Notes: generated from the letters alone by a model not told the origin. 30,704 nt of DNA from JABIBT01 sp964481835 (GCA_964481835.1 CAYZTT010000008.1:1-30704), one strand, 5' to 3'; shown: positions 5,709-13,060, counted from the first letter of the stretch. Program-made: numbers and translations.

Positions 5709-6599
5709 ATGAAAGCGGATATGTTTGATGAAGTTTCAAGGAATAAAAGAAATTCCGTTTTTTTAATATTTTTCTTCCTAATATTAATTTCGATATTGGG
5801 AATAATCTTGGGCGCGATATGGGGCAGCATTTATTTCGGAGGAATCTTAGCGTCAATATTTGCAATAGTTTATTCATTAATAGTCTTCAGATCTGGAGAT
5901 AAAATGATATTGGCTATGTCTGGAGCAAAAGAAGTAAAAAAATCAGAGTATCCTCATTTGGCTCATACTGTTGAAGGTTTAGCAATAGCTGCAGGAATTC
6001 CTACTCCTAAAGCATATGTGATTAAAGATTCCGCACTAAACGCATTTGCTACTGGAAAGGATCCAAACCATGCCGCAATAACGGTAACAACCGGCCTTCT
6101 AGAGAAATTGAACAGACAAGAGCTGGAGGGAGTAATTGCCCATGAAATGTCTCATATAAAAAATTATGACATTAGATTTATGATGCTAACGGTAGTATTG
6201 GTCGGCATTGTTCTACTCCTGAGCGATTTTATTCTAAGGTCATTCTGGTTCGGGGGCGGAAGAAGGCAAGATTCAGGGAATTCACATATTATCATCCTCT
6301 TTGTTGGGCTTGCCTTGGCAATATTGGCCCCATTAGTAGTTCAATTAATCCGGCTTTCGATCTCTCGAAGGAGGGAATACATGGCGGATGCATCGGGGGC
6401 CATCCTAACTAGATATCCAGAAGGATTAGCGTCTGCGTTAGAAAAAATAAAGGAAGATCCAGATCCACTAGTGGACAAAGCAAATAGGGCGACAGCGCAT
6501 CTATTTATATCTACCCCATTCAGGAAAGTAAAAAAATCTTCCCTATGGAGTACACACCCCCCGATAAACGATAGGATAAAAAAACTAAGAAGCATGTAA
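5709..6599 (+). CDS. htpX: HtpX-like membrane zinc metalloprotease (M48 family)
   Basis: A 296-residue integral membrane protease that degrades misfolded membrane proteins. Two N-terminal spans (about residues 17-36 and 40-58) precede the cytoplasmic catalytic part. The zinc motif is HEMSH, with H145, E146 and H149, and the third ligand is E223 in RREYMADASGA. Two more hydrophobic spans lie near 155-175 and 190-215. The family segments AYVIKDSALNAFATGKDPNHAAITVTTG (read from about residue 103) and STHPPINDRI near the C-terminus are present, so the enzyme looks intact. It lies 28 bp after lemA, the classic pairing. Its 3' end overlaps the convergent minus-strand gene by 15 bp. Confidence 0.96.
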   Translation: MKADMFDEVSRNKRNSVFLIFFFLILISILGIILGAIWGSIYFGGILASIFAIVYSLIVFRSGDKMILAMSGAKEVKKSEYPHLAHTVEGLAIAAGIPTPKAYVIKDSALNAFATGKDPNHAAITVTTGLLEKLNRQELEGVIAHEMSHIKNYDIRFMMLTVVLVGIVLLLSDFILRSFWFGGGRRQDSGNSHIIILFVGLALAILAPLVVQLIRLSISRRREYMADASGAILTRYPEGLASALEKIKEDPDPLVDKANRATAHLFISTPFRKVKKSSLWSTHPPINDRIKKLRSM

Positions 6600-6896
6600 T
6601 TGTTTCTTTTGATCATACCTTTCGATCTTCTTTGCAACCAACTCGTTAGCGTAGATTCCATTCCTTATGCGCTCCGGATCAAAATCTAAATAAACACACG
6701 CATTTTCAAACGAAAGGATTGACTCCGAATTAGCATCCCGAACATAAAAGAGAGCCCTGGAAAATTCCAAACTATCCACCCGAGTTCCCTTCAAATCTTT
6801 TACTGCAGTTTCAATCAATGTGCTCATAAGATCTGCGATGCACCTTTCTGGCATCACATTTGTGTCTCTTAGGCCGTCTAATATATCTATGGGCAT
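6585..6896 (-). CDS. Small unknown protein (103 aa)
   Basis: No family is recognised. The protein is soluble, mostly helical and charged, with no signal peptide. Features are an N-terminal PIDILDGLRD, a helix with IADLMSTLIETAVKDL, an SRALFYVRDAN strand-turn and ENACVYLDFDPERIRNG, followed by a basic C-terminal helix. The pattern VYLDFDPERIRNGI resembles the end of small DNA- or nucleotide-binding domains, but I would not assign it. A minus-strand TATA-like element at 6918-6927 lies about 26 bp before the ATG, supporting expression of a leaderless mRNA. The 3' end overlaps htpX by 15 bp in convergent orientation. It is isolated, so context does not suggest a function. Confidence 0.65.
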   Translation of the reverse strand: MPIDILDGLRDTNVMPERCIADLMSTLIETAVKDLKGTRVDSLEFSRALFYVRDANSESILSFENACVYLDFDPERIRNGIYANELVAKKIERYDQKKQLHAS

Positions 6897-6917
6897 TTTA
6901 AGTTTGGGGTTATGGCA

Positions 6918-6927
6918 ATTATAAAAA
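6918..6927 (-). promoter_or_regulatory. TATA box of the small unknown minus-strand gene
   Basis: Minus-strand TTTTTATAAT centred about 26 bp upstream of the ATG at 6896. Confidence 0.45.
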
Positions 6928-6952
6928 GGTATTGTATGCGGATACCGAAAAC

Positions 6953-6961
6953 ATTTTAAAA
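6953..6961 (+). promoter_or_regulatory. TATA box of the exported 168-aa protein gene
   Basis: ATTTTAAAA centred about 26 bp before the ATG at 6983. This places transcription start near that ATG and argues against the upstream in-frame ATG at 6932, which lies before the TATA box. Confidence 0.55.
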
Positions 6962-6982
6962 TTTTATTTAAACAACATAAGG

Positions 6983-7489
6983 ATGAAAAAGAAAATAATC
7001 ATTATTGGGATAGCAATTCTACTATTGGCAGTCCCCCTAATACTCTCTATAGAGAAGGGGGATGGACTAGAGATAAATCCCAATGGAAGATTGCCTACCG
7101 GACAAGCATCAAGAAATGCCCCCCCCGCAACAGATATTGGCTACAATAATATAGGATCCTTCTTAGAGACAACAAAATTTGTCCAAGATATTCCCGAGGG
7201 TTCAACACTTCTATTAAGATTCTACAACTTTAACTCAGGGAGCAGGGAGTGGGAGAAGTCTTTCATTTTGGAAAGCGGGAGGGTCCAAGAGGGCAATACA
7301 GATAATCCAGATCTAGTAATCTCAATAGATTCAAAATATTTGCCCGAATTAACTTCCCAGAATTTTTGTTCTACCGCTTCAAAAGCAAAAAGAAATGGTG
7401 ATCTTGGATACAGTTATGAGATGTCTACAGCAAAACTTGCCTGGAAGCTAAAAAGCCTAAATAAACATAAATCTTGCTTCGGGGTTTAG
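6983..7489 (+). CDS. Exported protein of unknown function (168 aa), weakly SCP2-like C-terminus
   Basis: The start at 6983 is chosen because it opens a signal peptide (KKKIIIIGIAILLLAVPLIL) and lies about 26 bp after a TATA box. The mature part has a Pro/Asn-rich linker, a strand region (STLLLRFYNFNS), then DLVISIDSKYLPEL and a helix ending AKLAWKLKSL. The order strand DLVI, helix, Gly-Asp-Leu turn and final helix recalls sterol-carrier-protein-2-like folds that hold hydrophobic ligands. This is a weak resemblance seen by eye. Two cysteines (NFCSTA and KSCFGV) could form a disulfide outside the cell. It is monocistronic, with a new promoter before the next gene. Function unknown. Confidence 0.7.
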   Translation: MKKKIIIIGIAILLLAVPLILSIEKGDGLEINPNGRLPTGQASRNAPPATDIGYNNIGSFLETTKFVQDIPEGSTLLLRFYNFNSGSREWEKSFILESGRVQEGNTDNPDLVISIDSKYLPELTSQNFCSTASKAKRNGDLGYSYEMSTAKLAWKLKSLNKHKSCFGV

Positions 7490-7494
7490 AAATA

Positions 7495-7502
7495 TATTTA
7501 AA
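7495..7502 (+). promoter_or_regulatory. TATA box of the 51-aa membrane protein gene
   Basis: TATTTAAA centred about 25 bp before the ATG at 7524 predicts a leaderless mRNA and supports the short gene being real. Confidence 0.5.
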
Positions 7503-7523
7503 CCCAATCTGTCTTTAGTTAAT

Positions 7524-7679
7524 ATGGCAAAATTTCCGACATTTTGGGCAATTGTATTAATACTCGCTCTTGCATGGCTACTAGAGGAAATGGGATTATT
7601 CACCCTGAATATCCCTTGGTTACCAGTCATAATAGTAATCGTGGCAATTGGTGCAATATTTAATAGATTTAACAAATAA
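7524..7679 (+). CDS. Small two-span membrane protein (51 aa)
   Basis: A short gene easily missed by length cut-offs. The protein runs MAKFPTFWAIVLILALAWLL, a short EEMGLFTLNIPW turn, a second span LPVIIVIVAIGAIF and a basic end NRFNK. Two spans with a Phe-Trp start and a Pro before the second span resemble the small LiaI/LiaF-like transmembrane module (DUF5668 type), but this is by eye only. Support for coding comes from a TATA box at the right distance, a clean TAA stop, a positive-outside-of-span pattern and a T-rich run downstream (7684-7693). Function unknown; a stress-related membrane role would be inference from the LiaF likeness. Confidence 0.6.
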   Translation: MAKFPTFWAIVLILALAWLLEEMGLFTLNIPWLPVIIVIVAIGAIFNRFNK

Positions 7680-7707
7680 CAATTTACTTTTTTATTATTT
7701 ATTCCAA

Positions 7708-7728
7708 ACACGAATAAAACTTATAAAC
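7708..7728 (+). promoter_or_regulatory. Promoter of the subtilase gene, shared 21-bp element (copy 1)
   Basis: Contains ACACGAATAAAA followed by CTTATAAAC (TATA box 7720-7728), about 25 bp before the ATG. It matches the element at 10520-10540 in 20 of 21 positions, including bases upstream of the TATA box where a BRE or regulator site would lie. Confidence 0.65.
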
Positions 7729-7748
7729 CACAAGTTATTTCTAATAAT

Positions 7749-10484
7749 ATGAAGCCAATCATTGTCCCAGTATTGATTGTATTAGTTCTCAGTTTTACTT
7801 CTGCTTGTATGGCACTCCCTTCGGAGGAACCAGACCTCTCCCCCACGGATAAAGATTCAAAATATATCTCTGGGAAAATCTATGTACAATTTAATGAAGG
7901 TCAAAAAGTAACCTACGAAGATGATGTAATCAGAATAATTAATGGGATTGAAAGAGAGAATCCTGAATTATCCAAATCTTCTAACGTAAAAAAAGTATTC
8001 AATGCATACCCTGAATTTAAAAATTATGATTTAAAGAAGCAATTTGGCCTAGATAGGTGGGTAATAATTGAAATCTCAGATGATGCAGATGTAATAGAAG
8101 AGGCAAAAAAATGGGTACAACTGGGAGAAATTGAGTCTGCAGAGCCGATAGTCAGAGCAAGGCTGACAAAAATTCCCAATGACCCTGATCTACATCTACA
8201 ATGGCAGCACAATAACCGAGGAGAAAATCCCCCTGGAACAATTGATGCAGATATGGATACCCTGGAGGCATGGGACATAGAGGAAGGATCCGAAATACTT
8301 GTGGCCACAACAGAGTTTGTAGACTGGAATCACGAAGATCTAGTAGACAACATCTGGCAGAACCTAAACGAAGATGCCGATCGAGATGGTCGCGTTCTAG
8401 AATGGGATGGTGATTTGGGCAGATATGTCTTTGATCCCGATGATATAGATGGTCAAGACGGAACTGAATGGAATGGATATCAAGATAATGGATATGCTGA
8501 TGATTTTATTGGGTGGAATTTCATAGGCGATAATAATAATCCTAGCACCGAAAGCAGCCAGGATGGTCACGGGACTGCAACCTCTGGGTGTATGGCTGCA
8601 ACCACAAACAATTCCATTGGGATTTCTGGAACCTGCTGGAATTGTAAACTAGTTGCTATATCCTCTCTAAATGATTTTGTTGATGAACAAGGAATTGAAT
8701 ACGCGATAGATAATGGTGTGAAGGTTATGAGTAGGAGTTTTCATAGCGGAGCAGAAGCGGCCCTCGTAAACTATGGGGAAAGCCAAGGCACGATATTTAT
8801 TTCGTCTGCGGGAAATGACAATTCCCCTGAAGTTAATGAGGCATGTACAAACGAGAAAGTGCTTTGCGTATCTGCAACAACGCCTTACGATGAGCTTGCC
8901 TCCTTCACAAGCTATGGGGCAGAAGTAGACATCGGGGCACCAGGCATATATGTTCACACACTCACCCATTCTGATGGATATACCAGTTTCGGAGGGACAT
9001 CCGCATCAACCCCCTTAGTTTCAGGGATTGTTGCCTTAATAAAATCAAAAAATTCAGGGCTATCAAATCAAGAGATAATATCGATTGTACAGTCTTCGGG
9101 AGAGCCCTTCAATAATCCGGCACACTATGCCGGGAACGGGAGAATAAACGCAAATCTTGCACTAAAACTAACCGAGAAATCTCTTAAATATGGGTCCTTT
9201 CCCGTTGCGATAATAGATGTAAAGGGCACTGGGATGCAAGATGGATCTCTCGCAATAAATGGAACCGCAACATCGCCTAATTTTTCCCATTATGAACTCT
9301 GGGGGTCTAGTCCACATCCCACAATAAGCAAACCAAGATTAATAGCAAGGGGACATACTGAAGTTGAAGACGGGACCCTGGGGGTTATGGATGGGACTTT
9401 GCCACAACTCATTAACACTTCAGTAACACTCAAGGTTTTTGATAGAGACAGGCAGATTGCAATTGACACGTACAAGAAGGAGGACATAGGGGTTGTACTC
9501 TCAAAGAAATTCTCAGAACGGGGAATAGAGGAGAATGGAAACCGGCAATACGATTATCTGGCGGTTAATACCTCGGCATATTCTCTCGAAGGAGGAGAAT
9601 ACCAGGTTCTCTCATTTTTAAATTTCAATGGAGGCATGGAGACCGCAGATATGATCTATGAGCCAGTTTACTTAGAACCCGGAATGAATGACATAGAAAT
9701 TAGATTTACTGGATACAGAATATACCACACAGAAACAAATGGGCCCTACTCTGTGCCAGAATTCCACATTGGCAACGGAGGGTATATCTCCGATAACTTC
9801 ATGGGAGATTTCCAAACAAGAAATTATCGCCATACCCATTTTGAAAATATAGATTATTACGACCCCCATTTCTTTTTCACAAACGGGGTTGAAGGCGGAG
9901 GATCAATTCTAAGATACTTGGAAATAAATAATTCCATAATTGAGGACTATTTTAGGTGGGCCTTTGGGTCAATCCAAGCAACCATGCAAGAGGTTGCAAA
10001 CATTACAATCGCAACACACCAGATAATTGATGAGTATGGCAACGTAGAGTTTTTCGGAACAAAATTCAAGAACTCCGAATATGAAGAATTTATGAATGTG
10101 ACATCCCATTATGAAATCTATTACCCAGAAGAGCCCCGCATTGGGAAATTAAGGCTATATTCCATTATGGTTAATGAACCGCATTGGGAATTTGATGAGT
10201 CCAGTGTAGGGGTTAGAATACGGTATGACGATTTCCAAGGGAATAAAAATATGAAATGGAAAATTTATTCTTGCGGAGATTATAACTATGGAGAGATGTC
10301 TTGCTCAGAAACATGGAGGGAAGTCCCTTCGAATGCAACAATCGTTGAAGGAAATCTGACTTCATTAGTAATAAGTGCAGATACAGAATTCAGGGAAGCC
10401 TTTGCTTTGGGGTATAAGGTTGGGAAGCCATCCGATTTACCGAATGTAATGGAAATGGGCGATATTCTGGATCCCCCACTTTAA
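7749..10484 (+). CDS. Large secreted subtilisin-like (S8) protein with altered catalytic Asp site (911 aa)
   Basis: Residues 1-22 are a signal peptide (PIIVPVLIVLVLSFTSACMA). Residues 35-135 look like an inhibitor-type propeptide. The S8 fold follows: the segment ILVATTEFVDWNHEDL, H274 in DGHGTATSG, oxyanion N356 in SSAGNDN, and nucleophile S418 in GGTSASTPLVSG. The usual D-[ST]-G of the catalytic Asp is not there. The aligned position is E189, with one residue missing before V191-D192. The protein may be weakly active, inactive or use another acid. A Ca2+-binding-like acidic loop lies near 205-255. Residues 490-911 are beta-rich extracellular domains with many aromatic residues and no C-terminal anchor. 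Its promoter matches that of the next gene, suggesting co-regulation. Confidence 0.9.
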   Translation: MKPIIVPVLIVLVLSFTSACMALPSEEPDLSPTDKDSKYISGKIYVQFNEGQKVTYEDDVIRIINGIERENPELSKSSNVKKVFNAYPEFKNYDLKKQFGLDRWVIIEISDDADVIEEAKKWVQLGEIESAEPIVRARLTKIPNDPDLHLQWQHNNRGENPPGTIDADMDTLEAWDIEEGSEILVATTEFVDWNHEDLVDNIWQNLNEDADRDGRVLEWDGDLGRYVFDPDDIDGQDGTEWNGYQDNGYADDFIGWNFIGDNNNPSTESSQDGHGTATSGCMAATTNNSIGISGTCWNCKLVAISSLNDFVDEQGIEYAIDNGVKVMSRSFHSGAEAALVNYGESQGTIFISSAGNDNSPEVNEACTNEKVLCVSATTPYDELASFTSYGAEVDIGAPGIYVHTLTHSDGYTSFGGTSASTPLVSGIVALIKSKNSGLSNQEIISIVQSSGEPFNNPAHYAGNGRINANLALKLTEKSLKYGSFPVAIIDVKGTGMQDGSLAINGTATSPNFSHYELWGSSPHPTISKPRLIARGHTEVEDGTLGVMDGTLPQLINTSVTLKVFDRDRQIAIDTYKKEDIGVVLSKKFSERGIEENGNRQYDYLAVNTSAYSLEGGEYQVLSFLNFNGGMETADMIYEPVYLEPGMNDIEIRFTGYRIYHTETNGPYSVPEFHIGNGGYISDNFMGDFQTRNYRHTHFENIDYYDPHFFFTNGVEGGGSILRYLEINNSIIEDYFRWAFGSIQATMQEVANITIATHQIIDEYGNVEFFGTKFKNSEYEEFMNVTSHYEIYYPEEPRIGKLRLYSIMVNEPHWEFDESSVGVRIRYDDFQGNKNMKWKIYSCGDYNYGEMSCSETWREVPSNATIVEGNLTSLVISADTEFREAFALGYKVGKPSDLPNVMEMGDILDPPL

Positions 10485-10519
10485 TTTTTATTAAGCCTAT
10501 TTTGCAGAATATACTCCAT

Positions 10520-10540
10520 ACACGAATAAAATTTATAAAC
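10520..10540 (+). promoter_or_regulatory. Promoter of the dockerin-like gene, shared 21-bp element (copy 2)
   Basis: ACACGAATAAAA followed by TTTATAAAC (TATA box 10532-10540), about 29 bp before the ATG at 10565. It differs by one base from the subtilase promoter at 7708-7728. Confidence 0.65.
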
Positions 10541-10564
10541 TTCTTAGACAACAAGTTTTTTACA

Positions 10565-11020
10565 ATGAAATATTCTATAATTATACCAATATTAATATTA
10601 GTAGCCCTCAGTGTGGCACTTGCCAACATTGAGATGCCATTAGAGAATGAGCTAAAAAAAGAAATGCTGCCTATGAAGGTCAAGCCTATGGGGACCTCAA
10701 TTGAGCAAGAGCTCAAACCAGAAATCTCAGTTGAACAAGAGGTTCAACCAGAAATGACACCGACAAGTAAGTCTTCCTCAAAAAAAAGTTTGAAGAAGAA
10801 AGAACTGGAACAACCCCCAGAACCAATCGCAATTGATTTCTCACCAGAAACAGATATACAATTGACGACAAGCCACCACTATTGGCCTTCAGGAATTTTA
10901 ATTGAGATACTACAAGATGAAGGCGAATTAGAAATGCAATTGGTAGACGTGTTTTTTAATGAGGGTTATTTAGACATGGAGTACGAAGTTGATGATATAG
11001 TCGGCGGAGGGTACATATAG
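10565..11020 (+). CDS. Secreted protein, N-terminal part before an in-frame TAG (151 aa)
   Basis: The start at 10565 opens a signal peptide (KYSIIIPILILVALSVALA) and lies the usual distance after the TATA box; an upstream in-frame ATG at 10502 precedes the promoter. A low-complexity Glu/Gln/Pro linker follows, with near-repeats EQELKPEIS and EQEVQPEMT, then a Lys/Ser run. From about residue 95 it enters a beta-rich domain with a negative charge (TTSHHYWPSGILIEIL, EYEVDDIVGGGYI). The frame then meets TAG at 11018-11020 and continues in the same frame for 186 codons. The beta domain seems to be cut in mid-fold, so this is probably the front half of one gene that is now split. Confidence 0.7.
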   Translation: MKYSIIIPILILVALSVALANIEMPLENELKKEMLPMKVKPMGTSIEQELKPEISVEQEVQPEMTPTSKSSSKKSLKKKELEQPPEPIAIDFSPETDIQLTTSHHYWPSGILIEILQDEGELEMQLVDVFFNEGYLDMEYEVDDIVGGGYI

Positions 11021-11581
11021 ATGGAAAATGGTACACTTGCCTATAGTATCTATATCTCCAACAAGGATGAAGATGATAACCAATACACCCTGTTCTATAA
11101 CATACTTGAATCTACAATTCCTCAATACGAGGTTGGAGATCATGAGTTATATGGGGGCATAGTTGGGATCGGAGACTCCGGGGTAGATTTCTCTACAATT
11201 CGAATGTTTGAAGAATATGAAGGAGATATTGATGCAGATACAAGAAGACATATGATATATCTAAACGAGGGACTATTTAGAAATCCTGAACCCGGAGAGT
11301 TAACAGTAGATGTAACACACTTTTCAATGCCATATGAAGAAAGAGGATTTGAAATATATGAAGAACAGATAGGCCTAGAAATAGCAGAGTTCACAAGGTC
11401 TTATTGCTCTATGATGTATGGCATGTTCGAAATTGTACATAACTCTCAACCCGAAGACCCAAACTACGACGCAAGATTAGATTTCAATGGGGATAGTGAG
11501 GTATCTTTATCAGATTTCGGAATATTTGCTTCAAACGAAGAGAATGAGCTTTGGTGTGCGTATCAACTAACACCCTTTTAA
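11021..11581 (+). CDS. Dockerin-like C-terminal part of the same secreted protein (186 aa after the TAG)
   Basis: The frame is continuous with the preceding entry, separated only by TAG, and an ATG follows immediately. The product has no signal peptide, although its content is of secreted type: acidic beta segments, then a C-terminal EF-hand or dockerin-like calcium loop at residues 154-165 (DFNGDSEVSLSD), followed by a helix FGIFAS. GGAGGG lies nine bases before this ATG, so reinitiation is possible, but the product would then stay in the cytoplasm. A nonsense mutation, readthrough or a sequence error fits better. Elsewhere TAG ends real genes here (4321-5082, 6983-7489, secY), which argues against general recoding to pyrrolysine. 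Confidence 0.65.
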   Translation: MENGTLAYSIYISNKDEDDNQYTLFYNILESTIPQYEVGDHELYGGIVGIGDSGVDFSTIRMFEEYEGDIDADTRRHMIYLNEGLFRNPEPGELTVDVTHFSMPYEERGFEIYEEQIGLEIAEFTRSYCSMMYGMFEIVHNSQPEDPNYDARLDFNGDSEVSLSDFGIFASNEENELWCAYQLTPF

Positions 11582-11594
11582 TTTTTCTTTTTTT
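11582..11594 (+). terminator. T-rich terminator after the dockerin-like gene
   Basis: TTTTTCTTTTTTT begins two bases after the stop codon; this is typical of archaeal U-rich termination. Confidence 0.45.
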
Positions 11595-11605
11595 AACCAA
11601 ACAAC

Positions 11606-11614
11606 TTTTATATT
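11606..11614 (+). promoter_or_regulatory. TATA box of the 109-aa unknown gene
   Basis: TTTTATATT; a start about 27 bp downstream would fall near 11637, inside the palindrome at 11625-11650. Confidence 0.45.
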
Positions 11615-11624
11615 CATTCAAACT

Positions 11625-11650
11625 GCCCCCATAATAAATTATATGGGGGC
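11625..11650. promoter_or_regulatory. Perfect 9-bp inverted repeat at the predicted transcription start
   Basis: GCCCCCATA and TATGGGGGC are separated by eight A/T bases. The GC-rich arms stand out in an AT-rich region. The centre (about 11637) matches the expected transcription start of the 11660 gene, so it may be an operator for a dimeric repressor. If transcribed, it could form a hairpin ten bases before the ATG. Confidence 0.55.
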
Positions 11651-11659
11651 GCATAAATT

Positions 11660-11989
11660 ATGCCAAATGAATTTGAGAAGGGACTCCCAACCGATGCAGG
11701 ACTGCCCCGGAAAGTTGAGGAGATATTAAGGGGCCGGGAGGGATTGGAGATAAATATGACGCATATGGAGTCGGATGCTCCTGATTCAAGATCTGTGATG
11801 AAAGTCAATCTTTCCGGACCAAAAGATGTTGTAAGGGAGGCAGTAGATGCATTGGAGCAAGCAGAAAGTTTGCCTACAACGGAACCAACCAGCCTTCCTG
11901 AAGCAACCTATCAAAAGGGTGGAAGGTGGAGACAGTATATGGAGCCCATAGGAACAGAGAAGAAAGATAGATTGACGGTGTTCTGGTAA
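11660..11989 (+). CDS. Small unknown protein (109 aa) with a KH-like half motif
   Basis: Not recognised. The middle of the protein has beta-alpha order, with MKVNLSGPKDVVREAVDALE recalling the last strand and helix of KH-type RNA-binding domains. No GxxG loop is present, so this is a weak likeness. The C-terminus is Pro/Thr-rich, then basic and aromatic (KGGRWRQYMEPIG, ending LTVFW). There is no signal peptide. It stands alone just before the ribosomal operon, with its own TATA box and a GC-rich palindrome at the predicted transcription start, hinting at specific regulation. Its slightly higher GC content than its neighbours could mark separate history, which is inference. Confidence 0.55.
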   Translation: MPNEFEKGLPTDAGLPRKVEEILRGREGLEINMTHMESDAPDSRSVMKVNLSGPKDVVREAVDALEQAESLPTTEPTSLPEATYQKGGRWRQYMEPIGTEKKDRLTVFW

Positions 11990-12006
11990 GGTCATAAACC
12001 GCAATC

Positions 12007-12015
12007 TTTATAAAT
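12007..12015 (+). promoter_or_regulatory. Upstream TATA-like box of the ribosomal operon
   Basis: TTTATAAAT lies 83 bp upstream of a second, better-placed box (12090-12098). It could give a longer leader of about 85 nt or start an unannotated short RNA. No reading frame is seen between them. Confidence 0.35.
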
Positions 12016-12089
12016 TATTTAATTTCTTTTATTATCCTCCCTTACTGTACAGAAAGCCGTTAATTCTGAGTGGTATAGTCGACGAAATC

Positions 12090-12098
12090 TTTATAAAG
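12090..12098 (+). promoter_or_regulatory. Main TATA box of the ribosomal protein operon
   Basis: TTTATAAAG centred about 28 bp before the rpl3 ATG, consistent with a leaderless or near-leaderless first gene. Confidence 0.6.
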
Positions 12099-12121
12099 CA
12101 AAAGGAAGCACGAAAAGCACA

Positions 12122-13060
12122 ATGCCACGAACACACAAACCAAGAGCAGGGAGTTTGCAATTTTGGCCTCGGTCTAGATCTAAAACTCACTATGCAAATG
12201 TTAAAGCTTGGGCAAAGAAAGATAAGGTACTTGCCTTCGCAGGATATAAGGCAGGCATGACTCACATTCTAGAAAATAATCCAAAATCAAAGGTAGCAAA
12301 GACAAAATCTGTCCCAGTGACTATTATTGAATGTCCTCCATTAAAACCTCTTTCTCTTCGATTTTACAAAAAAACCGCCTATGGTTCTCAACTTCTTTCT
12401 GAGATTTCTTCAAAAAAACTTAACAAGGAACTTTCTAAGAAAATTAAACTATCCAAGACAGAAAAAGAGCAAAAAGCTCCAGAATCATATGATTATCTTA
12501 AATTAGTAGTATATACCCAGCCAAAATTAACAAACCTAGGTAAGAAAAAACCTGACATATTTGAGATTGGCATTCCAAATAACTTAGAAGAAGCAAAGAA
12601 ACTTCTAGAGTCCGAATTAAAATTAGAAGAAATATTCAAACCAGGGCAACATGTAGACATACATTCTATTACCAAAGGAAAAGGATTCCAAGGTCCAGTA
12701 AAAAGGTTTGGAATCTCCCTGAAATCGCACAAATCCGAGAAAAAAAGAAGATCTGCTGGAAATCTAGGATCATTTACTCCGAGAAAGACAGACCACAGAG
12801 TTCCACAGCATGGACAATTAGGGTATTTCAAAAGGACGGAATACAATAAATTAGTTTACTTAATAGATTCAGATCCAAAAAAAGTCAACCAACTTGGCGG
12901 AATTAAAGGATATGGCGAACTAAAAAACGATTTTATTCTAATAAAAGGTTCCGTTGGAGGGCACAAAAAACGATTAATTATATTTTCAGAACCAATAAGA
13001 AATAAAAAGGATAAGGCTGCACCCGAAATACTACAAATCAGCCAAGAATCTAAACAATGA
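12122..13060 (+). CDS. rpl3: 50S ribosomal protein uL3
   Basis: First gene of the ribosomal super-operon. uL3 binds 23S rRNA near the peptidyl transferase centre and acts early in large-subunit assembly. The archaeal start MPRTHKPRAGSLQFWPRSR and AGYKAGMTHILE match the family. The central conserved loop is visible as GQHVDIHSITKGKGFQGPVKR, followed by a basic stretch and TDHRVPQHGQLGYFKRTEYN. The 312 residues are slightly short for archaea (commonly 330-350), in keeping with a reduced lineage. It is preceded by two TATA-like elements, and its stop overlaps the rpl4 ATG (ATGA). Confidence 0.98.
   Translation: MPRTHKPRAGSLQFWPRSRSKTHYANVKAWAKKDKVLAFAGYKAGMTHILENNPKSKVAKTKSVPVTIIECPPLKPLSLRFYKKTAYGSQLLSEISSKKLNKELSKKIKLSKTEKEQKAPESYDYLKLVVYTQPKLTNLGKKKPDIFEIGIPNNLEEAKKLLESELKLEEIFKPGQHVDIHSITKGKGFQGPVKRFGISLKSHKSEKKRRSAGNLGSFTPRKTDHRVPQHGQLGYFKRTEYNKLVYLIDSDPKKVNQLGGIKGYGELKNDFILIKGSVGGHKKRLIIFSEPIRNKKDKAAPEILQISQESKQ

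Noticed and set aside
11018..11020. TAG as a genome-wide pyrrolysine codon
   Set aside because: Three other genes in the window, including secY, end naturally at TAG, and no pyl gene is visible. Local readthrough remains possible.
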